Positions 1-9,726 of a DNA stretch of 64,000 bases are shown one piece after another. Below the pieces are notes generated by a model. It made no database searches, had not been told where the DNA came from, and saw only the letters and a program-made list of their open reading frames with translations. The stretch is taken from the NCBI GenBank assembly GCA_024693365.1, contig JAILLF010000044.1:38463-102462 (forward strand), read 5' to 3'. Both the position numbers and the translations under genes were made by a program. How positions within the stretch are numbered: the stretch's first letter is position 1; every line of letters begins with the position of its first letter. This stretch comes from Acetatifactor sp. (lineage in GTDB: Bacteria; Bacillota; Clostridia; Lachnospirales; Lachnospiraceae).

Positions 1-451
1 TTTCTACAAAGTACAAAAGACCAACGGCAAGGATTACCGGGATCACGCTGGAATGGTAGATCGCAGGCTGGATCGGGAGACCCAGAAAGCTTAATCCCTG
101 ATTGTTTTCCAAAACGGCAACGACGTCGGGATAGAGCATGGCAACGGGGATCAGCAGTGAGATGAAGGGATCCGTCTTCCATTGCTTTGATGCCGTCAGG
201 GCCAAAAAGAAGGGCAGAAAGTAAAAGAATCCGTCGGATGCGGCGTAGAAGACGGCATAAAGGCCGCTTTGGGTGGAGAGTACGCCGAAATTGACCAGCA
301 AAATAAGGATGCTCTTTAGGATGCTGGCGGCAGTAAGACAGCCGATGATGGGCAAAAACAATCCGGTGATCTGGCTGATGACTTTTTTATATCCTGATTC
401 TTTTGTGGCTTCTGCGGAGTTTGCAAAAGCACTGTTGATTGATTTCTTCAC
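1..451 (-). CDS. PTS sugar transporter subunit EIIC, N-terminal part (partial, runs off left edge)
   Basis: Minus-strand reading VKKSINSAFANSAEATKESGYKKVISQITGLFLPIIGCLTAASILKSILILLVNFGVLS...GFFYFLPFFLALTASKQWKTDPFISLLIPVAMLYPDVV, typical of beta-glucoside-type EIIC; GTG start; not listed in the ORF track. Confidence 0.75.
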   Translation of the reverse strand, partial: MKKSINSAFANSAEATKESGYKKVISQITGLFLPIIGCLTAASILKSILILLVNFGVLSTQSGLYAVFYAASDGFFYFLPFFLALTASKQWKTDPFISLLIPVAMLYPDVVAVLENNQGLSFLGLPIQPAIYHSSVIPVILAVGLLYFVE

Positions 452-489
452 GGTTTGTAATCCTATTCTTTATCAATGATTTTGTTGTG

Positions 490-1875
490 TTACGGACGCC
501 CGGATGAATGTTCTTTTGAAAACTGATGGTAGGCATTTACCAGGGTTTGGTATCCTAGGGCTTTTAAGTCTTCATAGCGCGCATTGTACCTGGCTTTTGT
601 GTGTTTTCCGGTGAGCAAGGTGCGGATGCACTCCTGTGCGTAAAGGTCGATGACGTGGAGACTGTCCGTGACGGTGAGCGTCGGAAAATACCAATAGCTC
701 CAGGAGAGATCGTTTTCCGCGGGACTTTCTAAGAGCTTGCGGTGAAAAGTGCGGATAAAAGCCTTAGCCGGCTTTTCACTCAATAGGTCATTTCGTTTTT
801 GCCAGCGTTGCAGGGCCCTCACCTTGCGGCGCATTTTTTTCTTGATCTTTTGGACGGAGACGGGCGATACGTCCACCTGACCGTCCCGCACAAAAAAACC
901 TAGGAAGAGAAAGCCTTCTTCCGGGGTGCGAAACTCTTCCTTCGCCGGATTGACGGCGAGCCCTTTCTGCGAAAGAAAACTTCGAATTGCATCGGCATGG
1001 CATCGGACTTCTTCCATGGAATCCCCGAAGACGATGACGTCATCGCTGTAACGGGCATAGGGAATACCCTGATCAAAAAAGAACTGATCCATGTCGCGAA
1101 GGTACAGGTTTGCGTAAAAGCAAGCCAGCGGCGTGCCTGCCATGATGCCTTTTTGTTCCCGGATCAGATTGCTTTCAGGTGACGGGCCGCCCGTCACGAA
1201 GGGCTCCGTCAGGAGGGACTTTAAGAAGAAAAACAGTGACGGATCGTCCATTGTCACGGCTTCCAGCTCCGGAAGGAGTCTTTCGATGGGAATGGAATTA
1301 AAGTAATTGCTGATGTCGACTTTATAGGAATACTTTCGTTGCAAGTCCGGAATTTGATGAAGCCGTCGGATGGCATCCTTGGCACTTTTGTTTGGACGAA
1401 ACGAAAACAGGTTGTCGCTAAACAGTCCGTCATACTTTCGGAGAAGCAGATAGGTCAAAAGCTTTAGAACGAGGTTCTCGGCCTCAGGATACGTATAAAC
1501 CACGCGCTTTTTCCGGGAGCTTTGCTTACTGATGACGGACTTCCGGGGCAAGGGAAATTGGACGCCGGAAGCTTCTTCTTCCCCGGAGGCAGGAAATTGG
1601 ACGCCGGAAGCTTCTTCCCCGGAGGCAGGAAATTGGACGCCGGAAGCTTCTTCCCCGGAGGCAGGAAATTGGACGCCGGAAGTAGGGCATTCTTCCGCGG
1701 AAGCCGTCTGTTGGGAAGTGATTTGCCAGATTTCCTCGCAGACGGGCAGGTACCCTTGCACTTCAATAAACTCCCGCAGGCTCTGGGCGGCAGCCCCTTG
1801 GCAGGCGAGAGACGTCTTATATGCATAAAATTTTTCCCAGACTTCCTTCTGGGAGAGACTGTCCAGTAAAGACAT
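490..1875 (-). CDS. Reverse transcriptase (RNA-directed DNA polymerase), orphan, subgroup undetermined
   Basis: RT motifs KVDISNYFNSI, KGIMAGTPLACFYANLYL, YARYSDDVIVFG, GFLFLGF; likely start MSLLDSLSQKEVW; linker carries ASGVQFPASGEE repeats. Confidence 0.85.
   Translation of the reverse strand: MSLLDSLSQKEVWEKFYAYKTSLACQGAAAQSLREFIEVQGYLPVCEEIWQITSQQTASAEECPTSGVQFPASGEEASGVQFPASGEEASGVQFPASGEEEASGVQFPLPRKSVISKQSSRKKRVVYTYPEAENLVLKLLTYLLLRKYDGLFSDNLFSFRPNKSAKDAIRRLHQIPDLQRKYSYKVDISNYFNSIPIERLLPELEAVTMDDPSLFFFLKSLLTEPFVTGGPSPESNLIREQKGIMAGTPLACFYANLYLRDMDQFFFDQGIPYARYSDDVIVFGDSMEEVRCHADAIRSFLSQKGLAVNPAKEEFRTPEEGFLFLGFFVRDGQVDVSPVSVQKIKKKMRRKVRALQRWQKRNDLLSEKPAKAFIRTFHRKLLESPAENDLSWSYWYFPTLTVTDSLHVIDLYAQECIRTLLTGKHTKARYNARYEDLKALGYQTLVNAYHQFSKEHSSGRP
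1551..1686. repeat. 36-bp in-frame tandem repeat (about 3.5 copies) inside the RT gene
   Basis: Unit gacgccggaagcttcttccccggaggcaggaaattg repeated; first copy has an extra ctt. Confidence 0.95.
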
Positions 1876-1964
1876 TTCGGGATCCTCGGATGGCGTTTGC
1901 CTAGTCACGCGTATGTGTGGCTTTGGATGGTTACATATAAAAAACAGGAAGAGAAAAGGGTTAA

Positions 1965-2039
1965 AATTCAAGGAAATTCCTTGAATTCTACGGGATCGTA
2001 CGTGAAACGGCTGCCTGCGAAACCATGGATTGTTTCACG
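1965..2039 (-). other. Structured leader upstream of the RT (candidate ncRNA/UTR)
   Basis: Perfect 10-bp stem AATTCAAGGA-aat-TCCTTGAATT (1965-1987) and 8-bp stem CGTGAAAC...GTTTCACG (2001-2039) in the 238-nt gap between 2114 and the RT start at 1875. Confidence 0.4.
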
Positions 2040-2113
2040 CCGGACCCACCACAGGCGCTAAGCGTTCTCTTCCTGTTTTTTGGCGTTGATCGTATGTAGT
2101 TACTTAGTTGCGA

Positions 2114-2635
2114 TCACTGGTTCAGGGCTTTGCTGGTGCGCTCAAGGACATATGCCTTGGTGTTCCACCAACCCTGATGATTGTAGTAGAATCTGAGATA
2201 CGGCACGCGCTCCTTGTAGCAGTTGCGGCGGATGCTCTCGGCAGAGCTGGTATCGGACATCAGCTCCACGACCAAGGCCTTTGCCTCGCCGCTCCAAAAA
2301 GTAATCACGGTTGCGCTGCCCTTGCGAACGGGTTCCGTCGTCAGGCGGTACGCGGGAAAATTCTTGGAATAAACGTCAAGGAAGTACTGATCATAGGTGC
2401 CGGGATAATTAAACTGATTTTCCTCATTGGGCATCGTGGGCCCCCAGGAAAATCCGGACTCCGCACCGGAAGAAGAGGGCGCGGGTGCCGTGGACGCAGA
2501 TCTTGCGTTGGTTGCGGCAGAACTGGAATTTACTGCGGCGTTTACGGCATTGGTAGCTTCTTTTGCCACGGTTTCAGCGGCATTTTTTAGTTTGTCAGCG
2601 ACGTTGGAACCAAACAGTTTGTCTAGAAAGCCCAT
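2114..2635 (-). CDS. Hypothetical protein with Ala/Ser-rich N-terminal linker
   Basis: Long ORF starting MGFLDKLFGSNVADKLKNAAETVAKEATNAVNAAVNSS; RBS-like gggggaata upstream. Confidence 0.6.
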   Translation of the reverse strand: MGFLDKLFGSNVADKLKNAAETVAKEATNAVNAAVNSSSAATNARSASTAPAPSSSGAESGFSWGPTMPNEENQFNYPGTYDQYFLDVYSKNFPAYRLTTEPVRKGSATVITFWSGEAKALVVELMSDTSSAESIRRNCYKERVPYLRFYYNHQGWWNTKAYVLERTSKALNQ

Positions 2636-2739
2636 GTGTATTCCCCCTTTATTTTTCGATGGAAGTATGCTAATGTTTATTATAATCAAAGAAAAGATGC
2701 ATGACAAGCATTTTCTTTTGTCTATTGGAGCGTTGCATA

Positions 2740-4581
2740 ATGAAAAATCTGATCAAAACCTTGGACCGGTGCTTGCGCTGGTTCGATCATAAACCATTAT
2801 GGCTATTTGGCTTTCTTCTGTTCGCCGTCGCGTTTGCCCCCATCGCCGCGTTAGGGGAGGGGTGCGTGTTTGCGTGGCATGATCAGTTAGATGAGTCCAT
2901 GATGAATTACGTGTTAACCGCGAGGCACTTGGGACAAAGCGAGATTCCGGAAATGATGGGAGGCATCCGTGCCAGCGGAATGACGCCTTCGGCAATTTTG
3001 TTTTTGCCGTTGTTTTCGTTGTTTTCGCCGTTGAAGGCATTTCTGATCGCTTATGTTTTTATCTTTTTCTGTGCCTTCCTGGGGATGTATTTTCTGGTAA
3101 GGGAGCTGACGGAAAGCAATCTTCTGGCGGTTGCAACTGCATCATGCTTTGCAATGTTGCCGTATTACGTGATCTACGGCTTGTCACAGATGGGGATCCC
3201 GATGGTGATCTTGGGCTTCTTGTATTTATGCAGGAAAAAAAGGATCCTTCCCGCCCTTGGCATGATCGCCCTGTTTGGCTTTTGCAGCCATCTGGTGCTT
3301 ACGGGATACTGCGTCCTCGGCTTTGCCGTGCTTCTGATCTTGTATCGCCTGATACGCAAGGAAGAGATCAAGCATTGTCTGATTGGATTCTTTGTATTGC
3401 TTGGCACCTACGTGATCTCGTGCTTTCACCTTTTTCAGGAAATCTTGTTTGGCACGGGGGATTTTGTCAGCCACCGCGTGGAGACGGTCAGCGGCAGTCA
3501 GCCCTTTTTTGAAACGGTATGGACCATACTGAAGGAAGGCTCCCAGCATATGTACGGCTATCAGGGAACACTGATTTTGCCCATGATCCTCCTGCTGGTC
3601 GCAGGCGTGTTTTTCCTGCGTGTTTGGGAGAAGGAGCGCAGGGCCAGGTATTGGATCGCCCTGGGCGGTTTTGTTATTTTAGTAGGCATCGCTGTCTTTT
3701 TTGGAATCTGTAAGTCGGAAATCGTGGTACGATGGAAGAACAGTCAGACGGGGTTTCTTCGGTATTTCCAGATGGAGCGATTCTATTGGCTGTATCCCGC
3801 AGGGTGGCTTTTGGAGCTTGCCATGATCATTTCCTGTTGGTGGCCAATCCGTAAGGAAGGCGCTGACGAAAAGGGGGCAGAAAAGGAAGACGCAGGCAGA
3901 ATTATAGCGGGGAAGGAAGGCGAAGCCGGAAAAACGTACGGCAGTCGGGGAAAGCTTTGGCAGAGCGAGACGATCCTTTGCGTGATCTTCGCAGGAATCC
4001 TGTTGCCGGTAGTCATAAAGATTGCGGCAAATTCCTTTTTCTATCAGAACGTCAATCAGTATAACAACAGGACCAGGCCGGAGATCACGGGTTATATTAC
4101 CTGGGAAGGTTATTACTCCGAGGACGTCATGAAGCAGATTGAAGAAGAGATCGGCAAGGATAGGAAAACCTATCGCGTTGCACATCTTGGCATGAATCCC
4201 GGCGTTTCCCTCATGCACGGATTCTACACGGTTGACGGTTATTCTAACAATTACTCTCTGGAGTATAAGCACAAATTCCGCAAGGTCATCGCAAAGGAAT
4301 TGGAAAAGGTACCGGCAACGGCAAGTTATTTTGATGATTGGGGAAGCCGGTGTTATCTCTACAATTCCCAGTCGGGCACGGCATACATGCTTTCGAAGCG
4401 GGATCAGGTCAAGTATCAGGGCTTGGAGTTTGACCTGGATGCCTTGAAGGATCTTGGATGTGAATATCTTTTCTCTGCCGGGGAGATCCTGGACGCGGAG
4501 CAAACGGGACTAAAGCCCATGGGCTATTTTGAGTCGGATACTTCCTATTGGGGAATCTGGTTATATGAATTGAAAAAGTGA
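2740..4581 (+). CDS. Polytopic membrane protein, DUF6044-like
   Basis: MKNLIKTLDRCLRWFDHKPLWLFGFLLFAVAFAPIAALGEGCVFAWHDQLDESMMNYV, multiple TM segments. Confidence 0.65.
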   Translation: MKNLIKTLDRCLRWFDHKPLWLFGFLLFAVAFAPIAALGEGCVFAWHDQLDESMMNYVLTARHLGQSEIPEMMGGIRASGMTPSAILFLPLFSLFSPLKAFLIAYVFIFFCAFLGMYFLVRELTESNLLAVATASCFAMLPYYVIYGLSQMGIPMVILGFLYLCRKKRILPALGMIALFGFCSHLVLTGYCVLGFAVLLILYRLIRKEEIKHCLIGFFVLLGTYVISCFHLFQEILFGTGDFVSHRVETVSGSQPFFETVWTILKEGSQHMYGYQGTLILPMILLLVAGVFFLRVWEKERRARYWIALGGFVILVGIAVFFGICKSEIVVRWKNSQTGFLRYFQMERFYWLYPAGWLLELAMIISCWWPIRKEGADEKGAEKEDAGRIIAGKEGEAGKTYGSRGKLWQSETILCVIFAGILLPVVIKIAANSFFYQNVNQYNNRTRPEITGYITWEGYYSEDVMKQIEEEIGKDRKTYRVAHLGMNPGVSLMHGFYTVDGYSNNYSLEYKHKFRKVIAKELEKVPATASYFDDWGSRCYLYNSQSGTAYMLSKRDQVKYQGLEFDLDALKDLGCEYLFSAGEILDAEQTGLKPMGYFESDTSYWGIWLYELKK

Positions 4582-4583
4582 CA

Positions 4584-4622
4584 AAAACGGAGAGCCGTCA
4601 GTCAGACGTACTCTCCGTTTTC
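4584..4622. terminator. Bidirectional intrinsic terminator between convergent genes
   Basis: aaaacggagag...ctctccgtttt inverted repeat between 2740-4581 (+) and 4602-6449 (-). Confidence 0.75.
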
Positions 4623-6449
4623 TATTCTGATCGCAAGTTCTTCCAAGTATGCCCAGCGGTCCATTTTCTGCTCCAAAAGGGCCTCAGCTTCTTCCTTTTC
4701 CTTAGCGATCTGGCCAAGCTTGATGAAGTCACTGGAATGCTTTAGGTAATCCTGATCCAGCTTGGCGATCTTTTCTTCAATTGCCTCGATCTCACTCTCA
4801 ATCGTCTCGTAATCCTTTTGCTCCTGATAGGAGAATTTAAGCTTGCGCTTCCGGTCGGATCGCCAGTTGGCGCCGGAAGAGCCTTCAGCGTTTTTGTCGG
4901 CGTCAGTGCGGGAAGGAGCAGAGGCATCCTCCGAGTGTTTTGCCGTGTCGGCAAGAATTTCATCCCTGCGGATTGCATAGTCCGTGTATCCGCCTTCATA
5001 TTGCTTTAGAACGCCGCCCTTTTCAAAGGCGAAGATCCGGCGGACAATGCGGTCGAGGAAATAGCGGTCGTGGCTTACGGTGATGACAATTCCGGGGAAG
5101 CTGTCGAGGTAATCCTCGAGAATCTGCAGGGTGGTCACGTCAAGGTCATTTGTAGGTTCGTCCAGAATTAGGACGTTAGGGGCGCTCATTAGCACCTTGC
5201 ATAAGTGCAGGCGTCTGCGCTCGCCGCCGGAGAGCTTTCCGAGGAGACCATATTGATCCTCGCCCTCGAAGAGAAACTTTTCCAGCATTCTTGCGGCGCT
5301 GATCTTGCCTTCCGGTGTTTCCACGAATTCGGCTTCGTCACGAATATAGTCAATGACGCGCTGATTTGGATTCATGACGGAAGTGTCAGTTTCTTGCGCG
5401 TAGTAGCTGATCTTGACGGTCTGGCCGATTTCCACGGTTCCCGCATCTTGTTTCTCCAAACCGAGGATGATCTTCATGAGGGTTGATTTTCCGCAACCGT
5501 TCGGACCGATGAAGCCCACGCGGTCATCGCGCAGAAAATTGTAGGAAAAGTCCTTGATCAAAACCTGATCGCCATAGGACTTGCTGACGTTACAGAGTTC
5601 AACGGTGGTTCTTCCAAGGCGCGAGGAGAGGGATGAGATTTCAACGCGGCCGTCTTCGACGGGACCTTTGGCATTTTTCAGTTCCTCAAAGCGTTCCAGG
5701 CGGGCCTTTTGCTTGGTAGTACGGGCCCTGGCGCCCCTTTGCACCCACGCAAGCTCAGTTCTCAGGATGGACGCACGCTTTCTTGCGCTGGCGCGCTCCA
5801 TGTCCTCGCGCTGCATCTTGAGCTCCAGATATCCTGCATAATTGGCCTCATAGGAATAAAGGGAACCCTTGTCGACCTCGACAATGCGGGTACATACGCT
5901 GTCGAGGAAATAGCGGTCATGGGTCACCATGCATAAGGTTCCGCGGTAGTTTCGAAGCGTTTTTTCCAACCAATCGGACATTTCGCCGTCCAGGTGGTTG
6001 GTGGGCTCGTCCAAAACCAGAATTTCTGCGGGGGACAAGAGAACGCTCACAAGCGCAAGGCGCTTTCGCTGACCGCCGGAGAGCTCGCCGCAGGGCTGGA
6101 AAAAGTCCGTGACGCCCAGTCTCGTCAGCATGCTTTTGGCATCGCCCTCAAGCGTCGAGGCATTATCCTCACGGCGATTCTCCTTCATCACGGCCTCCAG
6201 GACGGTCTCCTTTGGCGGAAACGAAGGAGATTGGGGAAGAAAGCGGACAAGATGGTTATTCGCCAAGGTACGGTTTCCCTCGTCAGGCTCCTCTAAGCCG
6301 GCGACGAGCTTTAATAGCGTGGATTTGCCTGTCCCGTTAATGCCGATAATCCCCACCTTTTCCCCCTCCTGAAGAAAGAAGGAACAATGGTCAAAAATTT
6401 TTCTCTGGCCAAAGGCCAAACTAACGTCATCCAAAGACAAAACGTTCAC
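4602..6449 (-). CDS. ABC-F family ATP-binding protein (Uup/EttA-like)
   Basis: Two ABC ATPase domains (GINGTGKSTLLK; GPNGCGKSTLMK), LSGGQRKRLALV and LSGGERRRLHLC signatures, C-terminal coiled coil. Confidence 0.93.
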   Translation of the reverse strand: MNVLSLDDVSLAFGQRKIFDHCSFFLQEGEKVGIIGINGTGKSTLLKLVAGLEEPDEGNRTLANNHLVRFLPQSPSFPPKETVLEAVMKENRREDNASTLEGDAKSMLTRLGVTDFFQPCGELSGGQRKRLALVSVLLSPAEILVLDEPTNHLDGEMSDWLEKTLRNYRGTLCMVTHDRYFLDSVCTRIVEVDKGSLYSYEANYAGYLELKMQREDMERASARKRASILRTELAWVQRGARARTTKQKARLERFEELKNAKGPVEDGRVEISSLSSRLGRTTVELCNVSKSYGDQVLIKDFSYNFLRDDRVGFIGPNGCGKSTLMKIILGLEKQDAGTVEIGQTVKISYYAQETDTSVMNPNQRVIDYIRDEAEFVETPEGKISAARMLEKFLFEGEDQYGLLGKLSGGERRRLHLCKVLMSAPNVLILDEPTNDLDVTTLQILEDYLDSFPGIVITVSHDRYFLDRIVRRIFAFEKGGVLKQYEGGYTDYAIRRDEILADTAKHSEDASAPSRTDADKNAEGSSGANWRSDRKRKLKFSYQEQKDYETIESEIEAIEEKIAKLDQDYLKHSSDFIKLGQIAKEKEEAEALLEQKMDRWAYLEELAIRIENGEYV

Positions 6450-6459
6450 GAATGCGTCC

Positions 6460-7416
6460 TCACTTATCAGTTTGTGATTTTACTGCGACTAGGGTCGATT
6501 CGGCTTTATGGGTGCGATGAAGAAGGTAAAAGCCGGCTATGATCATGGAGATGCCAATGATCAGGAAACACTGTAATTCCTTGAGACTAGTTTCCTGAAA
6601 AAAGTAAGCAAATATGGTTCCGGCAGAGTTGAAGGTGCAATGCATTAAAAAGGTACTGAAAATGGAACCGGTGTACTCTGCGGCAATGCAAAAGATACAA
6701 CCCATGGCAGAGGCATATACAAACCATATGGGATTTCCGTGAACCCAGCCAAAGAGCAGGGAAGAGATCGCGATGCCGATCCACTTGGGAAGCGCTTTGT
6801 CAAAACGGCTGAGCATGAGACCTCGGAAGGTCAGTTCCTCCGTCAAGGGAGCGATGAGGGCTTGCGCAATCATGGAAACGGCAAAGGATCCTTCGGAGCC
6901 AAAACTGGAGGATTCCGTATAACTCTCCATCAATGATTCGGGCAGGAGACTCAGAACGGCATCAATAAAAAAGTAGAAACCTAACGTAAGCAGCACCATG
7001 GCGGGAAGATACCTTGGGGAAAACTTCCGGAACTGGGTCTCTTCAAAGAAGTTCTTTTTGTGCAAAGCAAAGAAGATGAGCAGAAAGACCACGAGGATAA
7101 AACCGTAGAGGCACAAAAGGCCGTTGGTATTCGCAAGTGCCTTGTTGTATGCTTCTTCAACGATTTGCCCGGCTACGTCAGTCATTTGTGAGGAATTCAT
7201 TTCCGTATTGGAGCCGCGAGCTGCCAGTAGCTTAAATACGTAGTAAATCATTAGAATGTAGGTGGCTGCGACTTGAGAAACAATAAAAAGCAAAAAATAA
7301 CACAGGCCCTTCATCAACTGAAAGAAACAATTGGTTTCCTTCGGCGAACCGTTGGGAGTTGGTGCTTGGGGAAATTCTTCTTGAGATGACGATATTTCGT
7401 CAAAATAATCCGACAT
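6460..7416 (-). CDS. CPBP family intramembrane glutamic endopeptidase
   Basis: Motif APLTEELTFRGLMLSRF and HGNPIWFVYA, several TM segments. Confidence 0.85.
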   Translation of the reverse strand: MSDYFDEISSSQEEFPQAPTPNGSPKETNCFFQLMKGLCYFLLFIVSQVAATYILMIYYVFKLLAARGSNTEMNSSQMTDVAGQIVEEAYNKALANTNGLLCLYGFILVVFLLIFFALHKKNFFEETQFRKFSPRYLPAMVLLTLGFYFFIDAVLSLLPESLMESYTESSSFGSEGSFAVSMIAQALIAPLTEELTFRGLMLSRFDKALPKWIGIAISSLLFGWVHGNPIWFVYASAMGCIFCIAAEYTGSIFSTFLMHCTFNSAGTIFAYFFQETSLKELQCFLIIGISMIIAGFYLLHRTHKAESTLVAVKSQTDK

Positions 7417-7455
7417 TGGGTTTCTCCTTTCGATTGCCATGGGTATCGTTACGCG

Positions 7456-8421
7456 TCATGAAGAAAGGTCCCTTGGGAAAAAGTAAGGGCGCAGCAAGGA
7501 TTCCTGCAGATCCTGCCCGATGACGATCAGAATTTCCTGACCCATCGGAACGCACTCGCACAGAGTCTCCAATGGAGTGGCGTTGATCTGGAGCCAATCC
7601 CCCTCGGGAAGGGGAAGATAGCCTTTTATGCGAAAGATGATACCCAGACCGTCGTCTTGAAACAGCTGTTGCAACGTTTCCTCCAACGCTTCCTGCGAGA
7701 GCCTCACGTGCATGAAGAACAAGGAAGAAAAGGATTTCTTGGGATCGAACCAAAGCTTCTCGTGATCCGCGCGCACCCAGCCACAGCTGGAAATGAGGGC
7801 AAAATCCTCATCCGTGAGACTGTCCCAGGGCTTGCACAGGGGACTGGCCTTAGTGCTGCTTAGTTCGAAACGGCGAGGACACTTGAATTCTTCCAGGGCG
7901 TGATTTAGATGCGAGAGCGTAGTTGCGATCCTGTCCGGGGAAGCGTCCTGTACCTTGCTTAATATGAGCATGCCGGCATTAGCAGTCTGAGATACCATCA
8001 AATACTCTTCCTGGCGGGACATGCATTCATCCATGCCGGCATCGAGGATGGTGATGACGTTTCCGGCCTCATACCAGGAATCTATGGGTTCGTCGTGAAG
8101 GACGTCAAAAAATGCGTCCACGTCGTAAATGCCGGAGGGCTCCACAAGGATGCGGTTAAAGCCGCGCATGGCCATGGAGATCAGCTTGGTCCGAAAGCGC
8201 CTTTTCCAATCCGTCACGACGCTGCCGCCGACGATTTGTTCTACGTCGATCCTGTCTCCAAGAAGATCCTGCAGCATGAGCATGTCTATGTTGACGGCGC
8301 CGAAATCATTTTCGATAATGCCGACTTGGTAGCCTTTCGAAACCAGCCATTCAGCATATTTTTTGATAAACGTGGTTTTGCCGGAACCTAAAAATCCGGT
8401 GATCAAATCAATTTGAATCAT
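7456..8421 (-). CDS. CobW/G3E-type GTP-binding protein (metal chaperone-like)
   Basis: MIQIDLITGFLGSGKTTFIKKYAEWL; VEPSGIYD motif. Confidence 0.87.
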   Translation of the reverse strand: MIQIDLITGFLGSGKTTFIKKYAEWLVSKGYQVGIIENDFGAVNIDMLMLQDLLGDRIDVEQIVGGSVVTDWKRRFRTKLISMAMRGFNRILVEPSGIYDVDAFFDVLHDEPIDSWYEAGNVITILDAGMDECMSRQEEYLMVSQTANAGMLILSKVQDASPDRIATTLSHLNHALEEFKCPRRFELSSTKASPLCKPWDSLTDEDFALISSCGWVRADHEKLWFDPKKSFSSLFFMHVRLSQEALEETLQQLFQDDGLGIIFRIKGYLPLPEGDWLQINATPLETLCECVPMGQEILIVIGQDLQESLLRPYFFPRDLSS

Positions 8422-8623
8422 ATCCTGCGCTCCTTGTCTTTCCATGGTGATTGTAGCACGAGGGGAGGGATTTGCGCAACTTAATTTCTCCCGTGCGTTT
8501 TATGATTTCTTTCGTTTTCATTTTGACTATTTTTTGCTATAATGAAGAAGACTTGCAAAGATAGGAAAGAGTGGCACGTAATAAAATATCGTTCAATCAT
8601 AAGACGGAAAGCTGGAATTTGAC

Positions 8624-9655
8624 GTGAAAAGAAAAGGGTTATTTTGGAAAATGAAGAAATTTGCGTTGCTGGCGTGCCTTTGTGCGGTTCTCTCGGCATG
8701 TTCGGATGACGTGGAAACGATGGAAGGATTTCCCTCAGGAGTACCGATCGAATCACAGGAGGCGGTGGAGGCAGGAAATCCGGAGGAAAGCGTCATAAAC
8801 GCGGGAGATTTGGAACTGGAATTCTGGGCGACGGAGGAGAGCAACACGGAGGAAAGCGTTGTAAACGCGGGGGACTTGGAACCGGAATTCTGGGCAACGG
8901 AGGAGAGCAAAACCAGAGAGAGCGAAACCAGGGAGAGCAAAACCAAGGAGAGCGAAACCAGGGAGAGCGAAACCAAGGAGAGCGAAACCAGGGAGAATAA
9001 AGCGACGGATGCCTTGCGGACTGGCGGGAAGCTGATCGTGATCGATGCCGGGCATCAGAAGAAGGGAAACTCCGAGAAGGAACCGGACGGCCCGGGGTCG
9101 ACGACCATGAAGTCGAAGGTTTCCTACGGAACGGAGGGGCGCTTTACGGGTCTTGCAGAATACGAACTGACGCTGATCGTGGCGAAAAAGCTGCAAACGA
9201 TTTTGCTGGATCGGGGTTATGACGTGATCATGGTGCGGGAGACGCATGACGTGAATATCAGCAACAGTGAGCGCGCGGCCGTGGCCAATGACGCTAATGC
9301 CGATGCCTTTATCCGTATTCACGCAAACGGGTCTGAGGACAGCTCCGTAAATGGTGCGGAGACCATCTGTCAGACAAAGAAAAATCCTTACAATAGTGCC
9401 TTTTATCGGCAAAGCAGGGACCTGTCGGATGCCGTTCTGGACGGACTGTGTGCGGAGTGCGGTTGTAAGAAGCTTAGAGTCTGGGAGACGGATACCATGA
9501 GTGGCATCAACTGGTGCCAGGTTCCCGTGACCATCGTGGAGATGGGTTACATGTCCAATGAGAAGGAAGACAGGCTCATGGCCACGGAGGAGTACCAGGA
9601 TAAGTTGGCGAAGGGGATTGCAGACGGGATCGATGCATATTTTCAAGGTCAGTAA
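8624..9655 (+). CDS. N-acetylmuramoyl-L-alanine amidase (Amidase_3), lipoprotein with repetitive linker
   Basis: Lipobox [21 protein letters not shown], ...[20 protein letters not shown]...[12 protein letters not shown]. Confidence 0.9.
   Translation: MKRKGLFWKMKKFALLACLCAVLSACSDDVETMEGFPSGVPIESQEAVEAGNPEESVINAGDLELEFWATEESNTEESVVNAGDLEPEFWATEESKTRESETRESKTKESETRESETKESETRENKATDALRTGGKLIVIDAGHQKKGNSEKEPDGPGSTTMKSKVSYGTEGRFTGLAEYELTLIVAKKLQTILLDRGYDVIMVRETHDVNISNSERAAVANDANADAFIRIHANGSEDSSVNGAETICQTKKNPYNSAFYRQSRDLSDAVLDGLCAECGCKKLRVWETDTMSGINWCQVPVTIVEMGYMSNEKEDRLMATEEYQDKLAKGIADGIDAYFQGQ
8780..8999 (+). repeat. Nested in-frame repeats in amidase linker (66-bp duplication plus 15-bp ESKTR-type repeats)
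   Basis: [22 protein letters not shown] / [22 protein letters not shown] followed by [28 protein letters not shown]. Confidence 0.9.
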
Positions 9656-9660
9656 CCCGT

Positions 9661-9724
9661 GACAGTAGGGACGGTTCCTTTTGGCACGTTACTGACCATG
9701 ACAGTAAAGACGGTTCTTTTTGGC
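9661..9724. repeat. Two-copy 39-bp-period intergenic repeat
   Basis: gacagtagggacggttccttttggc / gacagtaaagacggttctttttggc. Confidence 0.8.
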
Positions 9725-9726
9725 CG

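Noticed and set aside
1551-1686. CRISPR-like 36-bp repeats next to a reverse transcriptase (RT-Cas1 idea)
   Set aside because: Repeats are directly abutting with no spacers, lie inside the RT coding frame, and no Cas1/Cas2 is present
1522-1869. Plus-strand ORFs 1522-1869 and 1532-1828 and minus ORF 1464-1826
   Set aside because: Generated by the GC-rich in-frame repeat being open in several frames; the RT frame explains the region
3679-4503. Minus-strand 274-aa ORF opposite the DUF6044-like gene
   Set aside because: Shadow ORF of a well-supported coding gene with no recognisable family
8753-9646. Minus-strand 297-aa ORF opposite the amidase gene
   Set aside because: Antisense reading of the repeat-rich amidase; low-complexity [12 protein letters not shown] pattern
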